A DNA stretch of 64,000 nucleotides, from the NCBI GenBank assembly GCA_019448385.1, contig JAGTXO010000024.1, positions 102,001 to 166,000 on the forward strand, in the 5' to 3' direction. This DNA comes from Diacronema lutheri (lineage: Eukaryota; Haptophyta; Pavlovophyceae; Pavlovales; Pavlovaceae). Numbering within the stretch: the first letter of the stretch is position 1; every line of letters begins with the position of its first letter. A program made the translations under genes and the position numbers. Below are positions 52,687-62,646 of this stretch, one piece after another. The notes under the pieces were generated by a model. That model did not search any database. It was not told the DNA's origin and saw nothing but the letters and a program-made list of their open reading frames with translations.

Positions 52687-53540
52687 CTAGTGCTTTTCCA
52701 ACGCCGCGTCACCGCCTGGGTCCTGCAGCACTTTGACGTTGAAGATGAGGAAGCACCACGAGCCCCAGTCGTCTGGCGGGCGCACGGCGGGGCGCGCGCG
52801 GGAGGGAAGGGGCGAGGTCGGGGTTGGAGTTGGCGGGAGAGGGGGGCGGCGCAGCGCGTCGCGATGGGGTCAGCGGCCCTAACGGCGCGGCGCAGCGCGG
52901 ATGCTCGCCCGCGAAGCGGCGGCGCACAGAGGAGGCGGACGGCGACGATGTACGCCGAGCCGCCCTTGCGCACGTCGAGCAAGAACTGGACGATCCACCC
53001 GTCCTCCTCCTTGGACAGCGTCGTGGGCGGCGAGGCAAAGCGCCACGCATCGCACGCGAGCAGCATGGGGAACTCGGCACGCAGCTCGCGGCTGAAGCCG
53101 GCGAGATCATTCGCAACGCCCGAGACGAAGCGGCCAATGACCTTGCCGCTCACCCAGCTCGTCCTCGGCGTGCTATCCGAAACGCCGTGCACAAACGACT
53201 GCGTGCCGGCGGCCGCGGACGTGAAGCGAAACGCCTGCGCGAGGCCCGCGTCCTCTCTGTGCTGCAGGCAGAGCATGACGAACTCGACAACCTTGGCCGG
53301 GTCCTTGAAGGCGGAAGGCCCCTCTTCCTCGAGCTGCTGCAGCGACGACCGTATCCCGCGCCGTCGAAACTCTCGAGCTAGGCGCGCCTCGAGGTCGCCA
53401 TCCGCGTCCGCGTCGCTCGCGCGCACGCACACACGCGGCCGCGGCGCTCGCACCATCCGAGTAGGGGCGGATCCTAGCGATATCATTGCCGCCATCATGG
53501 CGGCCATGGCGGCCGCCATGGAACGACAACAGTGACCCAT
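52687..53540 (-). CDS. Conserved-looking plastid-type protein of unknown function
   Basis: Two exons, 52928-53540 and 52687-52772; 232 aa. The N terminus MGHCCRSMAAAMAAMMAAMI is hydrophobic and followed by a basic Ser/Arg stretch ending PRVCVRAS, like a signal plus transit peptide for a secondary plastid. The mature part has VEFVMLCLQHREDAG, then WRFASPPTTLSKEEDGWIVQ and the exon-2 end DWGSWCFLIFNVKVLQDPGG, which has the compact alpha/beta look of a small soluble domain. Not recognised as a named family. The junction (donor GTGCGC at 52927, acceptor CAG at 52773) restores a Tyr-Asp-Trp motif. Confidence 0.6.
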
Positions 53541-53574
53541 GGCGTCACTCAAGCGTGACTGACGTCGTCACAAC

Positions 53575-54613
53575 TCACAAGCCGACGGCACCGTCGGGCG
53601 GCGCAGGGCCGAGCAGGGCGGGCGGTCTCGGCCCCTCGTGCGCCGCGCGCACGAGGCTCTTGCGCGCCGAGTTCGGCCCGCCTGGCAGGAAGGCCTCGAG
53701 CTCCTCGAGGACCTCACGCTGCTCGCCCTGGTACGACTTGAGGCTCTGCACCAGCTGCATCTCCCGGCGCTCGAGCGCGGCGAGCTTGGCCTCCTGCTCG
53801 CGAATCTTGGTCTCCTCGTTGCTCAGCCGCGCCTCCTGCTCCTCCTTGAGCTGCTGCTCCATCATCTCCTGCGCGAGCCTCCGGCGCTCGCGCCGCGCCT
53901 CGTCCTGCCGCCGCACGTCATCGCGCAACGCCACCTTTTGGCGGAGCTCGTGCCGTCGCCGCGCCTCCGCCTCGGTGGCAACCGACTCTCTCCGCTCCTT
54001 GACGGACTGCACCGTGTGGTGCCGGTGGATCCAGCACGCCTCCTGCGACGACTGCGTGGCGCGCGCGTGGCGCGGCGTGCGGCGCTCGGCGCGGGGCGCG
54101 GTGGTCGGCATCCGCGCGTGCGCGAGACCGCCGCATCCTTCAGCCCACCTCTTCTCGCCCCGCGGACGTCCTGACCGCGCTCGCGTCGTGCCGCGCCGCG
54201 CCGCGCCGCGCCGCGCCGCGCACCCGTATGCTCGCGCGCTGCTGCATCTTGCTTTCGACGAGCCGCAGCCGTTGGTCGTTGAGCTCGTCGTGCCGGGCGA
54301 GCTCGAGATTTTGGCGCTCGATGGCGGCCTGCTCCTTGGCCGCCTTCTGGTCGAGGATGTCCTTTGTGCGACGGTGCGTCTCCTCGATCCGCTTCATCAG
54401 CTTCATCTCCTCGGCCTGCAGCCGCGCGATGCGGTTCAGCCGCATCTGGCGCTCGGCCTCGGCCTTGGCGCGCGCCTGCTTCGCCTCGATCATCTGGCTG
54501 GAGAGCATCAAGTGCTGCGCGTCCGACACGTTTGCCAGCTCCTGTGCCGACTCCTCGCCAACAAACGAATTCGCGTCGCTCGCCCGCCCGAGTCCCGCGC
54601 CCGAGTCCACCAT
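53575..54613 (-). CDS. Coiled-coil protein, possibly axonemal
   Basis: Two exons, 54224-54613 and 53575-54051; 288 aa. After a short MVDSGAGLGRASDANSFVGE leader almost everything is Glu/Arg/Lys/Ala/Gln coiled coil: RLQAEEMKLMKRIEETHRRT, QSVKERRESVATEAEARRR and EMMEQQLKEEQEARLSNEE. ACWIHRHHTVQSVKER is the only non-coiled conserved-looking segment. The style resembles small flagellar coiled-coil proteins, but no family is assigned. The splice donor GTGCGC at 54223 is clear; the acceptor at 54052 is the best of a few choices. Divergent with the LHC gene across 78 bp. Confidence 0.6.
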
Positions 54614-54691
54614 CGCCCCCGCCGCTGGGCGCTCCGGGCGCCTGGCCGACCACCGCCCTGCTGAAACGATTTTGAGGTCTGGCGAATTAAA

Positions 54692-55585
54692 ATGGCCGCA
54701 TCGGCGTGCACGCTCTTGGCGATCGGCGCCGCGAGCTCCGTGGTTGTGCAGCCGGCGACGCGCCATGCGGCCGTGCGCGGCGTGCGCATGTCGACGACGG
54801 GGCAGGATGCGTCCGCGTCGTCGCCCGCCTTGTCCAAGTGGAGCGCAGCGGTGCCGTTCCTCTCGCGGCCGGCAAAGCTTGACGGCTCGATGGTCGGAGA
54901 CTGCGGCTTCGTACGTTGCCCGCACGTCCTGGCCGCGCGGCGCCCACCGACTCCGGCGCGCCGCACCTCCGTGCGAGCGCGTACCCGCGCCGCGGCCCAC
55001 CTGGCGCACGCGCACCGATCGCGCGCGGCGCCGCGCGATCCGTTGCGCGCAGGACCCGGCCGGGCTCTCCGAGATTGACGGTGAGTACATCAACCTCAAG
55101 TGGATGCGCGAGGCGGAGATCAAGCACGGGCGCGTTGCGATGCTCGCAACTGCCGGCTGGCTCGCGGTCGACTTTGGCTTCAAGCTGCCCGGTGCGCCGC
55201 GCGGCGCCGCGCGCGACACGCCCATCACGCCGTCGCGCGCGCCGGCCGGTGTGCTGCGCCGGCCTCACGCGCGGCGAGCGGCGCGCGCCGCGCAGGCGAC
55301 AAGTACGCGGGCCTGACGAGCTTGAACGCGCACGGGCCGATGGTCGAGTCAGGCGACATGGTGCTCATGCTGCTCGCCGTCGCGTTCGTCGAGGCGACGT
55401 TTGGCGCAAAGATCTTCCAGCCGGGCCACACGCCCGGCGCGTACGGCTGGGACCCGCTCGACATGGGCAAGGAGGACAGCGAAGCGGCACTCAAGGAGCT
55501 CAAGAACGGGCGCCTCGCAATGATCGCCTTCTCGGGCATCGTCACGCAGGCTGCATTGACCGGCTCGGGCTTCCCGTACGTGTAG
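54692..55585 (+). CDS. Fucoxanthin/chlorophyll a/c light-harvesting protein
   Basis: Three exons: 54692-54910, 55053-55191 and 55296-55585; 215 aa. Helix 1 has EAEIKHGRVAMLATAGWLAVD and helix 3 ELKNGRLAMIAFSGIVTQAAL, the chlorophyll-binding Glu-x-x-x-Gly-Arg motifs. Helix 2 is VLMLLAVAFVEATFG. The loop YGWDPLDMGKEDSE is typical of red-lineage LHC. The N-terminal 32 residues, beginning MAASACTLLAIGAASSVVV, act as plastid leader. It harvests light in the thylakoid membrane. Assignment within the Lhcf/Lhcr groups is not attempted. Confidence 0.95.
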
Positions 55586-55864
55586 GTTGCGTCGGCCGAC
55601 TCGGGCCGTGGACGCGCGGTCGAGCGTGCGTAGCGACTGGCGCCATGAAAACTGAATTCATTCCAGCGTCGCGGCGGTGTCGCCGGCGGCCCGGCCGCGA
55701 GCCGCGCGCAACCGGCGACACGCCGCGCCGCGCCGCGCGCGCGCGTGCGTGCGTGCGTGCACGTGCGCGTCCGGCGCGCCCGGGCGAACTGGAAACCCCC
55801 CCCCCCCCGCCCTACATCCTAGAGTCGAAAGTCCACGCGCGGGCGGCCGAGCGCGCAGGCGGCC

Positions 55865-56669
55865 TCAGCGTCGACGCTGCAACGTCGCCTGCAGCGCGCG
55901 GTCGTCCACGAAGGCCGGCTGCTGCCCATACAGCCCGGCCGGCAGCGTCTGCGTCGGCTGCGTCTGCGCGTCCTCAGCGGGGCGCAGCCGCTTGAGCATC
56001 CCGAGGCTGCCGGTCGCAAACGTGCGTATGCGGTTGATCTCGATCGGCGTGAGCCCGCGCAGCCGCGTGACGCCGAGCAGCCCGTGGGCGCCCAGCTCGA
56101 CGCGCGCAAACTGCGCGCGCATCTTTGCGTGCCGCACGTCCTCAATGTCGGCGAGCAGCCCTTCCACGCTGTGCGCGGTGCGCGCGTCGCCAAAGTCGTC
56201 GCGCGCCAATTCGAGGAGGAGGTGCGCCACCTCGAAGAAGTGCTGCGGCAGGTCCTCGAAGCGTTCGTTGCGCCTCTCGGCCTCGAGCGTCTTTGTCAGC
56301 TCGTCGACGCCCAGCCAGGATGGCAGCTGAATCGAGCAGCGCTGCCGCTTCTTGAGCGCGAGGGCAAACCAGAGGGGCACGCGCTCTGGGATGAGCGGCC
56401 GGAACGGCCCAAAGTTGCCCTGCGGAGCGCCGCGTGCGAGCGGCGTTGGCGTGGCCGCCGCGATCGCTCGGCAAAGAGGGGCTGGCGGCGCAAGCGGCGG
56501 CGGGGCTCGGGCGGTGGGCGGCGCGAGGCGCACGGGCGCGCGCATGGGCGTGACACACGTGGATCATCTCAAGGACGGGCAGCGTCAGGTTTGGGACGAT
56601 CATGACGATCGTGTTCTCCGCGAAGAACTCATACTCGGCCGTGGGGATATCGCCCGGCACGAACGACAT
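55865..56669 (-). CDS. GINS2: GINS complex subunit PSF2
   Basis: Two exons, 56559-56669 and 55865-56419; 221 aa. AEYEFFAENTIVMIVPNL begins the beta domain; after the splice GNFGPFRPLIPERVPLWFALALKKRQRC matches the GINS2 core, followed by LLLELARDDF and MRAQFARVELG helices. GINS is part of the CMG replicative helicase. The tail after about residue 185 is divergent and Gln/Arg-rich. ATG 56669 fits the family start; an in-frame ATG at 56708 would add 13 residues and overlap the divergent start codon. Confidence 0.92.
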
Positions 56670-56706
56670 TATTTTCTCCCGCCAATAATCGACGGTTGTG
56701 CGGGCC
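56670..56706. promoter_or_regulatory. 37-bp divergent promoter, GINS2 / methyltransferase
   Basis: Only 37 bp separate the two outward start codons. It contains an ATTATTTTCTCCC word just upstream of GINS2. A CCATGG at its right edge gives ATG on both strands. Confidence 0.45.
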
Positions 56707-57663
56707 ATGGCAGCGGCGGCCGAACCCGCGGCCGAGCCTGCGGCACGCGAAGATGCGCTCGCGCGCGGCGTATGGCCGGACGTGGGGACGTATGGGACGA
56801 ACAAGATGTACTACCACCACACCTTCCTGCCGCACTCCAAGCAGCGCACGCGCGCGCTCGCGGCTATCGCGGCCGCGCAGCGCGAGGAGAGCGGCATCGC
56901 GAGCAAGTTGGTAGGCGAGGGTGGGCGCGACATTTACACGTACGCGCGGCGAAGCGGCTCGCGAGTGGCGGCCCGTGGGCGTCGGCAGCTTTCGCCGCAT
57001 CCTGCCTGAACCAACCACCCACCCTTCTTCCCCCAATGCGCCCCGCGCGCTGGCTGCGACGCGGCCAGCTTTGGCGTGTACACGGGGGCGAGCGTCAAGT
57101 TTTGGCACGAGCGGCTACCCGTCGTGGGCATGCCGTACACGACGCAGTGGGGCTTCGACTCGTTCGAGGGGCTGCCCGAGGAGGCGGACGGGTGCGAGCT
57201 CGAGTGCAAGGCATGGCTGCCCGGCGCGTTCAGCGCCGCCGACCAGTTCGGGACCAGCTCTTGGGCGCAATGCCAGGCGCAGCTGTACGCGCACGTGCTC
57301 GGCGACGGCACGGCGCCGGACAGCGCGCAGCGGCGCAAGCTCCAGTTCGTGAAGGGCTTCTTCTCCGACTCGCTCACGCCCGGCCTCGTCGCAGAGCGGC
57401 AGATGCGCCCGGCGCTGCTCGTGGACATGGACGTCGACTTGTACGTCTCGACCAAGCAGGCGCTGACGTGGGCGTTCGACGAGGGCATCATCGTGCCCGG
57501 CACGTTTGTTTACTACGACGACGTGGGCATCGTCAAGGCCGACGGCGGCGGCGAGCTGCGCGCGCACGATGAGGCGACGCTCGCGTACGATGTCGCATGG
57601 CATCGGTTCTCCGATGATCTGTGGCGCGTCACGAGCATCGGTCGGCCGCCGGTCGTCGCCTAG
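56707..57663 (+). CDS. TylF-like class I methyltransferase
   Basis: Two exons, 56707-56939 and 57069-57663; 275 aa. The splice (donor GTACGC, acceptor GGCCAG) joins RDIYT-FGVYTGASVKFW, the SAM-binding Gly motif. Later WGFDSFEGLPE, FVKGFFSDSL and ALLVDMDVDLYVSTKQAL then FVYYDD match the macrocin-O-methyltransferase (TylF/MTase_24) family, with Asp residues placed as in metal-dependent members. Substrate unknown; in algae these often act on sugars or small metabolites. No leader is visible. Confidence 0.82.
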
Positions 57664-57681
57664 GCGGACCCTCCCATCATT

Positions 57682-57710
<29 letters not shown>
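57682..57710. repeat. C29 homopolymer
   Basis: A run of 29 C starting 19 bp after the methyltransferase stop, on its sense strand. Confidence 0.9.
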
Positions 57711-57712
<2 letters not shown>

Positions 57713-57723
57713 ACCACCCCATT

Positions 57724-58390
57724 TTTCTTGGGACGTACGCGCGGCGCGAGGACGCGGACACATCTTTGGCTCCGTGCTCGCCGGCGTGCCGCTGGCCGGG
57801 CGCGCGGCCGTGCGGCGTCGGCGCGTGCCCACCGTCGATCTCGTCGTTGTGCTCAACGGTGCGGGCTCGGCCCCTCAGCTCGCGCAGACGCCGTGCGAGC
57901 TCAACTCGATCTCGTACTGCCCAACGCGCTACGGCCAGTCGGACACGCGCCGCTGCCAGGCCGCTGAGCGGCGGGCGGCGGCCGTCGGTGGCGAACGGCG
58001 GCGCGCGTGCGCCGAGCTCGACGAGGAGCTCTTCGGCATGCAGCCGGGCCAGGTTAGCCCGATGCAGGCGCGCCTCAACTCGTTCCCGCCAATCCGCGCG
58101 CTGCTAATCGGCTTGTTTGGCGAGTGGTCCAACCTTGCTCGCCGCCTTCTCGCACATGGGCGCGGACGCGTGGATGGCGCGCATGGGCGCGCCCTCACGT
58201 GCCGTCGCCCGGGCGGCGCTCGAGCTGCACATGCGCCGCCAGCTCGCCGCGTGCGTCGTGCTTGGGCACGCGCAGCTCCTGCTCGCGCGTGCGCACATGG
58301 CGCGCGGGCAGGCGCCGCCGCACCGCCACGCCGCCCACGGCGTCCAGGCGGATGTGGACGCCTGCGGCGGTGTGGACGCCGTCTGCTGCG
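57724..58390 (+). pseudogene. Reverse-transcriptase element, 3-prime relic
   Basis: VPTVDLVVVLNGAG, then SPMQARLNSFPPIRALLIGLFGEWS and, after a frame change near 58130, LSHMGADAWMARMGAPSRAV and LELHMRRQLAACVVLGHAQ read like the C-terminal tail found after reverse transcriptase domains in algal retroelements. It ends with a roughly 95-bp segment (58290-58385) also found at 60648-60740. The catalytic domain is missing. Assignment is from memory of such tails and is moderate. Confidence 0.5.
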
Positions 58391-58400
58391 AGGACGCCCT

Positions 58401-58449
<49 letters not shown>
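58401..58449. repeat. G49 homopolymer
   Basis: Forty-nine consecutive G at the 3-prime end of the retroelement relic. Confidence 0.9.
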
Positions 58450-58451
<2 letters not shown>

Positions 58452-58601
58452 GCAGCAGCCAGGGAAACGCGCGTGTCTTCGAGCTAGACAAGCTGCGGCC
58501 TGCGAGCACTCATTGATCCAACCCTCTGGGTGTCTGGGTGACAGTCACGCATCGGCCCGCTGAGGGTCAGATTCACAGTCACACCGCAGGTGGTCGGCGG
58601 G

Positions 58602-59603
58602 TCAGCTGACCCAGCGCAAAGTGGCCACGTCAAACTCGCGATGCCGCTTCGCTTGCTCGTTGAGGTATATGACAGGCCCGCTCAGCGTGAGATCGATTCC
58701 GTGAGTGCGCTGGATGCGCGCGAGCGCGGCCACCACGAGAGCCGTCGCCAAACCGGGCGACGACGACACTCCGAGGCGCCAGCCAGTGCCCTCAAAATCA
58801 GCGGCGCCCTTGTGGTGCGCCGACGACAAGCGGTTGGAGAGCGATTTCAGGTCGGAAACGACAGTCGAGAGGTCGTTCAAGCCGGCGAGGTCCTTCAGAT
58901 CATCGACGGCCGCGTCCGTGAGTTTGCCGTCGCGCAGCACGTCGCGTAGCAGCAGTTGCCACTTGCCACCCGACTTACCCTTCACGGCCGACTCGAGCCC
59001 AGCATAAAGGATGTCGAGCATGATGCGCGGGTGGTACTGCGCCCTGAAGACGGCGAGCTGATTCGCCTTTTGGTTGATGAGAACCGCGTGTGCGACCTTT
59101 ACGGACTCGAGTTTCTCGTCCTTGTCCGCGAGCCGGTCCGCGAGCGCCTTCTCCATGCCCGCGAGCGCCTTCTCCTTGTCCGCAAGCCGGTCCGCGAGCG
59201 CCTTCTCCATGCCCGCGAGCGCCTTCTCCCTGTCCGCAAGCCGGTCCGCGAGCGCCTTCTCCTTGTCCGCAAGCCGGTCCGCGAGCGCCTTCTCCATGTC
59301 CGCGAGCCTTTGCTTCGAAACGGCGATCACCTCGTTCTTGCCCGCGACCTTGTCTTTGAGGGCCGAGAGCTGGATCTCGACCATGTCCTTAACGGCCCGG
59401 CGGATCATGCAGAGCACACGCGCGTCCACATGGGGCTCGAGCTGATCCAACGAGCTCAAATAACTAGGCTGATCGACATGGGGCGCGGTGGACATGCGCA
59501 CCACCGCCAGCTGGTTCGCCGCCACCACCGCCTGCTGGTTCGCCGCCGCCGCACGCAGGGCCGGCCTCGCGGCTAGGACGACGCGGAGGAGCATGGATGT
59601 CAT
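58602..59603 (-). CDS. Repeat-rich coiled-coil protein with mitochondrial-type presequence
   Basis: A 333-residue intronless protein. The start MTSMLLRVVLAARPALRAAA is a good amphipathic mitochondrial presequence. Residues about 100-165 are tandem units EKALADRLADK / EKALAGM forming a coiled coil. The C-terminal half is a soluble domain with LLRDVLRDGKLTDAAVDDLKDLAG, then STVVSDLKSLSNRL and FDVATLRWVS at the end. Not recognised. It lies between two retroelement relics and its GC content is lower than its neighbours, which hints at a different origin. Confidence 0.65.
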   Translation of the reverse strand: MTSMLLRVVLAARPALRAAAANQQAVVAANQLAVVRMSTAPHVDQPSYLSSLDQLEPHVDARVLCMIRRAVKDMVEIQLSALKDKVAGKNEVIAVSKQRLADMEKALADRLADKEKALADRLADREKALAGMEKALADRLADKEKALAGMEKALADRLADKDEKLESVKVAHAVLINQKANQLAVFRAQYHPRIMLDILYAGLESAVKGKSGGKWQLLLRDVLRDGKLTDAAVDDLKDLAGLNDLSTVVSDLKSLSNRLSSAHHKGAADFEGTGWRLGVSSSPGLATALVVAALARIQRTHGIDLTLSGPVIYLNEQAKRHREFDVATLRWVS

Positions 59604-59879
59604 GGATGGCCGTTTAACAAATTTTGACGAAACACATGGTAGAGAGCCTCACCTCCGCTCTCAGAGCGCCTCTCGCGTCAAGCCGCTGCGTCTCCACGCG
59701 CGAGACGCCGACGGCGAGCCTGTTGTCCGGCCGGTGCGCATGCTAGGCGTGGACGCGAAGCTCGCGGCTCGCTGCTCAGCGCGCGGCGTGGCGTACCGAG
59801 CCTCGTCCGACGACGAAGATGCCGATGCGCGAGGGCCGCCCGCTCCGACGCGCTTCGTGCCGGACCAGACGCCCGCTCC

Positions 59880-60745
59880 ACGCGCCGCAGCTCGGAGGGC
59901 GTGCGCAGGGCTCGGTGGAGGGCATCGGTGGAGGGCAGCTACTTCTTCGCGGCCGCCATCCAGCCCGCGCTCGTGGCCCTCGACGCCGAGCTCGCCGCGG
60001 TCGGGGCGGCCGCGCGCGCAGGCCATGACGATGTCTACGCCGTCGGCCCGCCCGCTCTCGTGGCCGCTGCGCTTTCGCGCTTCGAGAGCGCGCTGTCTGG
60101 CCTCGGCCTCCACACCAACCTGGCCGAGTCGGCGTGCTGGGTTGACCCGCGCTGCGCCGGAACGCTCGATGGCTGCCGGGGGGGCTGTCCCTCTCGGCTG
60201 GGTGGGGCGACGGGTGCCCTCCACTACGGCCTCAACATCTGCGGCGTGCCGGTGGGCTCGCCAGGCGACGTGGGCACGACACTCGCGACCAAGACCGACG
60301 AGATCGCTGGCATCTCGAACAAGCTGATCACACCGCTCGGCTCGTTGGCCAGACAGGCGCTGTCGGTCCTCGCCCGCTGCTCCACCCACCGCACCTGCTC
60401 GACACGCGCGCCGCGGACGGCGCGCCTCGCGCGCAGCGGCAGCCAGCGCCCGATCCCGGTCGATGCGTACGGCGACGCGCTCGCGGCGGCTCCGGGCGTC
60501 GCCAATGACCACGTCGCGAAGCTTCGCCACGGCGTCGCTCTCAACCTGCTCGCCTCTCTCGCTCGCGGATACGCGGGGACGTACGCGCCATCTGGCGCGC
60601 GCGCCAGATGGCGCGGCGAAGCTTCGCGCCAGATGACGTCGCGCCAGATGGCGCGCGGGCAGGCGCCGCCGCAGCGCCGCGCCGCCCACGGCGTCCAAGC
60701 TGACGTGGACGCCTGCGGCGGTGTGGACGGCGTCTGCTTCTGGCG
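59880..60745 (+). pseudogene. Reverse transcriptase relic
   Basis: EGSYFFAAAIQPALVALDAEL, then AGHDDVYAVGPPALVAA (position of the Y-x-D-D catalytic box, here Ala-Gly-His-Asp-Asp), LSGLGLHTNLAESACW and GVPVGSPGDVGTT follow the order of the palm and thumb of non-LTR-like reverse transcriptases. Upstream motifs are missing or out of frame. The 3-prime part shares about 95 bp with 58290-58385. Considered broken. Confidence 0.65.
60585..60614. repeat. 30-bp perfect palindrome
   Basis: The 30 bases read the same on both strands, built around CATCTGGCGCG / CGCGCCAGATG. The word GCGCCAGATG recurs near 60628 and 60641. It is near the 3-prime end of the reverse transcriptase relic. Confidence 0.9.
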
Positions 60746-61731
60746 CGGCGACGGCGGCGGCGGCCGACGGGGGCCGGCGAGGGTTGGCTAGGCGTGTGTG
60801 GGTGTCCGTGCTCGCCTGGTGGGCGCGCGGCGAGGTGTGGGAGCGTGAGGAGCGCATGGTACACGGCGAGGGCGACGACTGCGACGACGAGGGCGACGGC
60901 GACGGCGACGACGACGACGGCAGCGGCGACGGCGGCGACTACGACGACGACGGCGACGGCGGCGACGGCGGCGAGGGCGACGGTGACGGCGACGGCGGCG
61001 GGCGCGGCGGCGGTGGTGGCGGCGGCTCTCGCGCCCGCACCCCCGCCCGCGGAGCTGCGGGCGCCAGTGCCGGCGGCGGCATCGCGCGCGGGCCGAAGCG
61101 CAGCCGGCGTTGACGCACGGCCGAGCCGCGCAGCGGTCGACGCTTTGCGGGCTCTGCCCAGGTCGCGCGCGGCTGGCGACGCGTAACGCATTCGGCACGC
61201 CCGTGCACGCCGCCGCCCATGGCCGAGCGCGCCGCACCAGCCGGCCCGCTCCAACCGCCGAGCGGATCACGGACGCTTGCTACGGCTCGTCGGCGCGCGT
61301 CACCTGCGCCGGCGGCCACGGCGCCGTCTGCTCCGGCCTCGTTTCGAGCAGTCCGACCGCTGCTCGCCGCCCGCACGCTGCCGCAGCAACGCTGCGCGTC
61401 GTGCTCCCGCGCTCGCCAAAAGCGAAGAGCTCCCTCACAAGGACGTCCTTCCGAACGGCCCGCGCTGCACTCGGGGCGCTCGACCGCGCCCCTGATCGGA
61501 TTTGGCTTGACCATCTATACATACTTCTTGGCCCCATCAGCATCTCTCAGGTGTGCACTGTGATTGCTAATCGACTGGAAGGGACGGGGAGGCTCAAGTG
61601 GGGGGAGGGGGAGGAGGGTCACACGCTGGACACATGGCCGGGCGCGGCGTGGCGCGTGGCGCGCACCCCGCGCACGCTTACTGGCGCGCACGGCGCGCGG
61701 GCGTGCCGCTCTGCGCGCCTGCGGCCGGTGA
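60746..61731. other. Intergenic region with (GGCGAC)n-like repeat
   Basis: A 986-bp region. At about 60860-61015 trinucleotide and hexanucleotide GGC/GAC repeats would encode a Gly-Asp run on plus; I do not call a gene. The remainder, 61110-61730, shows no convincing frame. Confidence 0.5.
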
Positions 61732-62646
61732 TCAAAAGATGCCGCGCCTGCGCGCGAGCTTGTCGTAGCCGACTTGGAATTTGTCGATCACGTCGTTCGC
61801 GACGCTCGTGCCGTGCGTGACTGTGGAGAGGTAGGCGACGAGGAGCGTGTCGTTGTAGTCGCTCATAAAGTCGGCGTGGAAGTTGTTCGACCTGTTCGCC
61901 GTGTTCACCGCGGGCAGCGAGCTGCACAGCGCCTTGACCTGCCGCATCGCCGCGTGGTCGAGCGGGATGCTCCCGTCCTGCACGCCGGCCAGGTAGGCCT
62001 GCACGACGCTGATGCGGTCGGAGAGCATCTTGATCGCGGACTGCTGGCCGCCAAGGTGCGAGACGAGCGCGGCGCTCTCTGGCCCGCCGCCCGCGCTCGA
62101 GATGTGCGCGACGTGGTCGACGGAGATGCGCTCAGAATCGACCGAGTCAATCTTGAAAGCGGCGCGCGAGAGCTGCATCGTCGGGCTGTCGTCAACGATC
62201 GCCATCTCCGACTCGTAGAGGGTAATGGGCAGGTCCTGCGTGCCCGCTGGGGGCAGCGGGTCGAGCACGAGGTACATCGGGCTCTCCGTGATCTCGCACA
62301 TTTGGCGGTGGAGGTGCGAGTCGCCGTCCTGCGCCTGCTGGCCGGCGGCGGTCGAATACCAGCCGAGCGCGTCAAAGGCGGGGAAGACCTTCTTGTACTC
62401 GTCGAGCCGGACCTTGAGGAACTCGATGTCGATCACGTGCGTGCGCCCCTCGTCCGTGCTCGCCACCTTGAGCTCGAACGAGTTTGCAATGTCAACGTTG
62501 CGCCCCGAGAGCGTGCCGAGCAGCACGCCGAACACGCGCACCGGCGCGCCCGGCGGCGACTGCGCGCGGTGGCGCGTGAAGTGCTCGCTCACGTTCATGA
62601 TCACCATCGGATGCAGGCTGATGCCCAGCCCCGCACCCGAATCCAT
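61732..62646 (-). CDS. CSN6: COP9 signalosome subunit 6
   Basis: A 304-residue intronless MPN-domain protein. SLHPMVIMNVSEHFTRHRAQ, VFGVLLGTLSGRNVDIANSF, FPAFDALGWYSTAA and LVLDPLPPAG match CSN6; the JAMM zinc ligands are absent, as expected for this non-catalytic subunit. SERISVDHVAHISSAG and QQSAIKMLSDRISVVQAYL follow. CSN removes NEDD8 from cullins. Start ATG 62646; a longer frame upstream lacks similarity. Confidence 0.95.
   Translation of the reverse strand: MDSGAGLGISLHPMVIMNVSEHFTRHRAQSPPGAPVRVFGVLLGTLSGRNVDIANSFELKVASTDEGRTHVIDIEFLKVRLDEYKKVFPAFDALGWYSTAAGQQAQDGDSHLHRQMCEITESPMYLVLDPLPPAGTQDLPITLYESEMAIVDDSPTMQLSRAAFKIDSVDSERISVDHVAHISSAGGGPESAALVSHLGGQQSAIKMLSDRISVVQAYLAGVQDGSIPLDHAAMRQVKALCSSLPAVNTANRSNNFHADFMSDYNDTLLVAYLSTVTHGTSVANDVIDKFQVGYDKLARRRGIF

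Noticed and set aside
56670-56708. Longer GINS2 start MARTTVDYWREK at 56708
   Set aside because: It would overlap the divergent start codon and extends beyond the family start.
60721-61113. Gly-Asp-rich frame
   Set aside because: Encoded by a simple GGC/GAC repeat; no start context or other domain.
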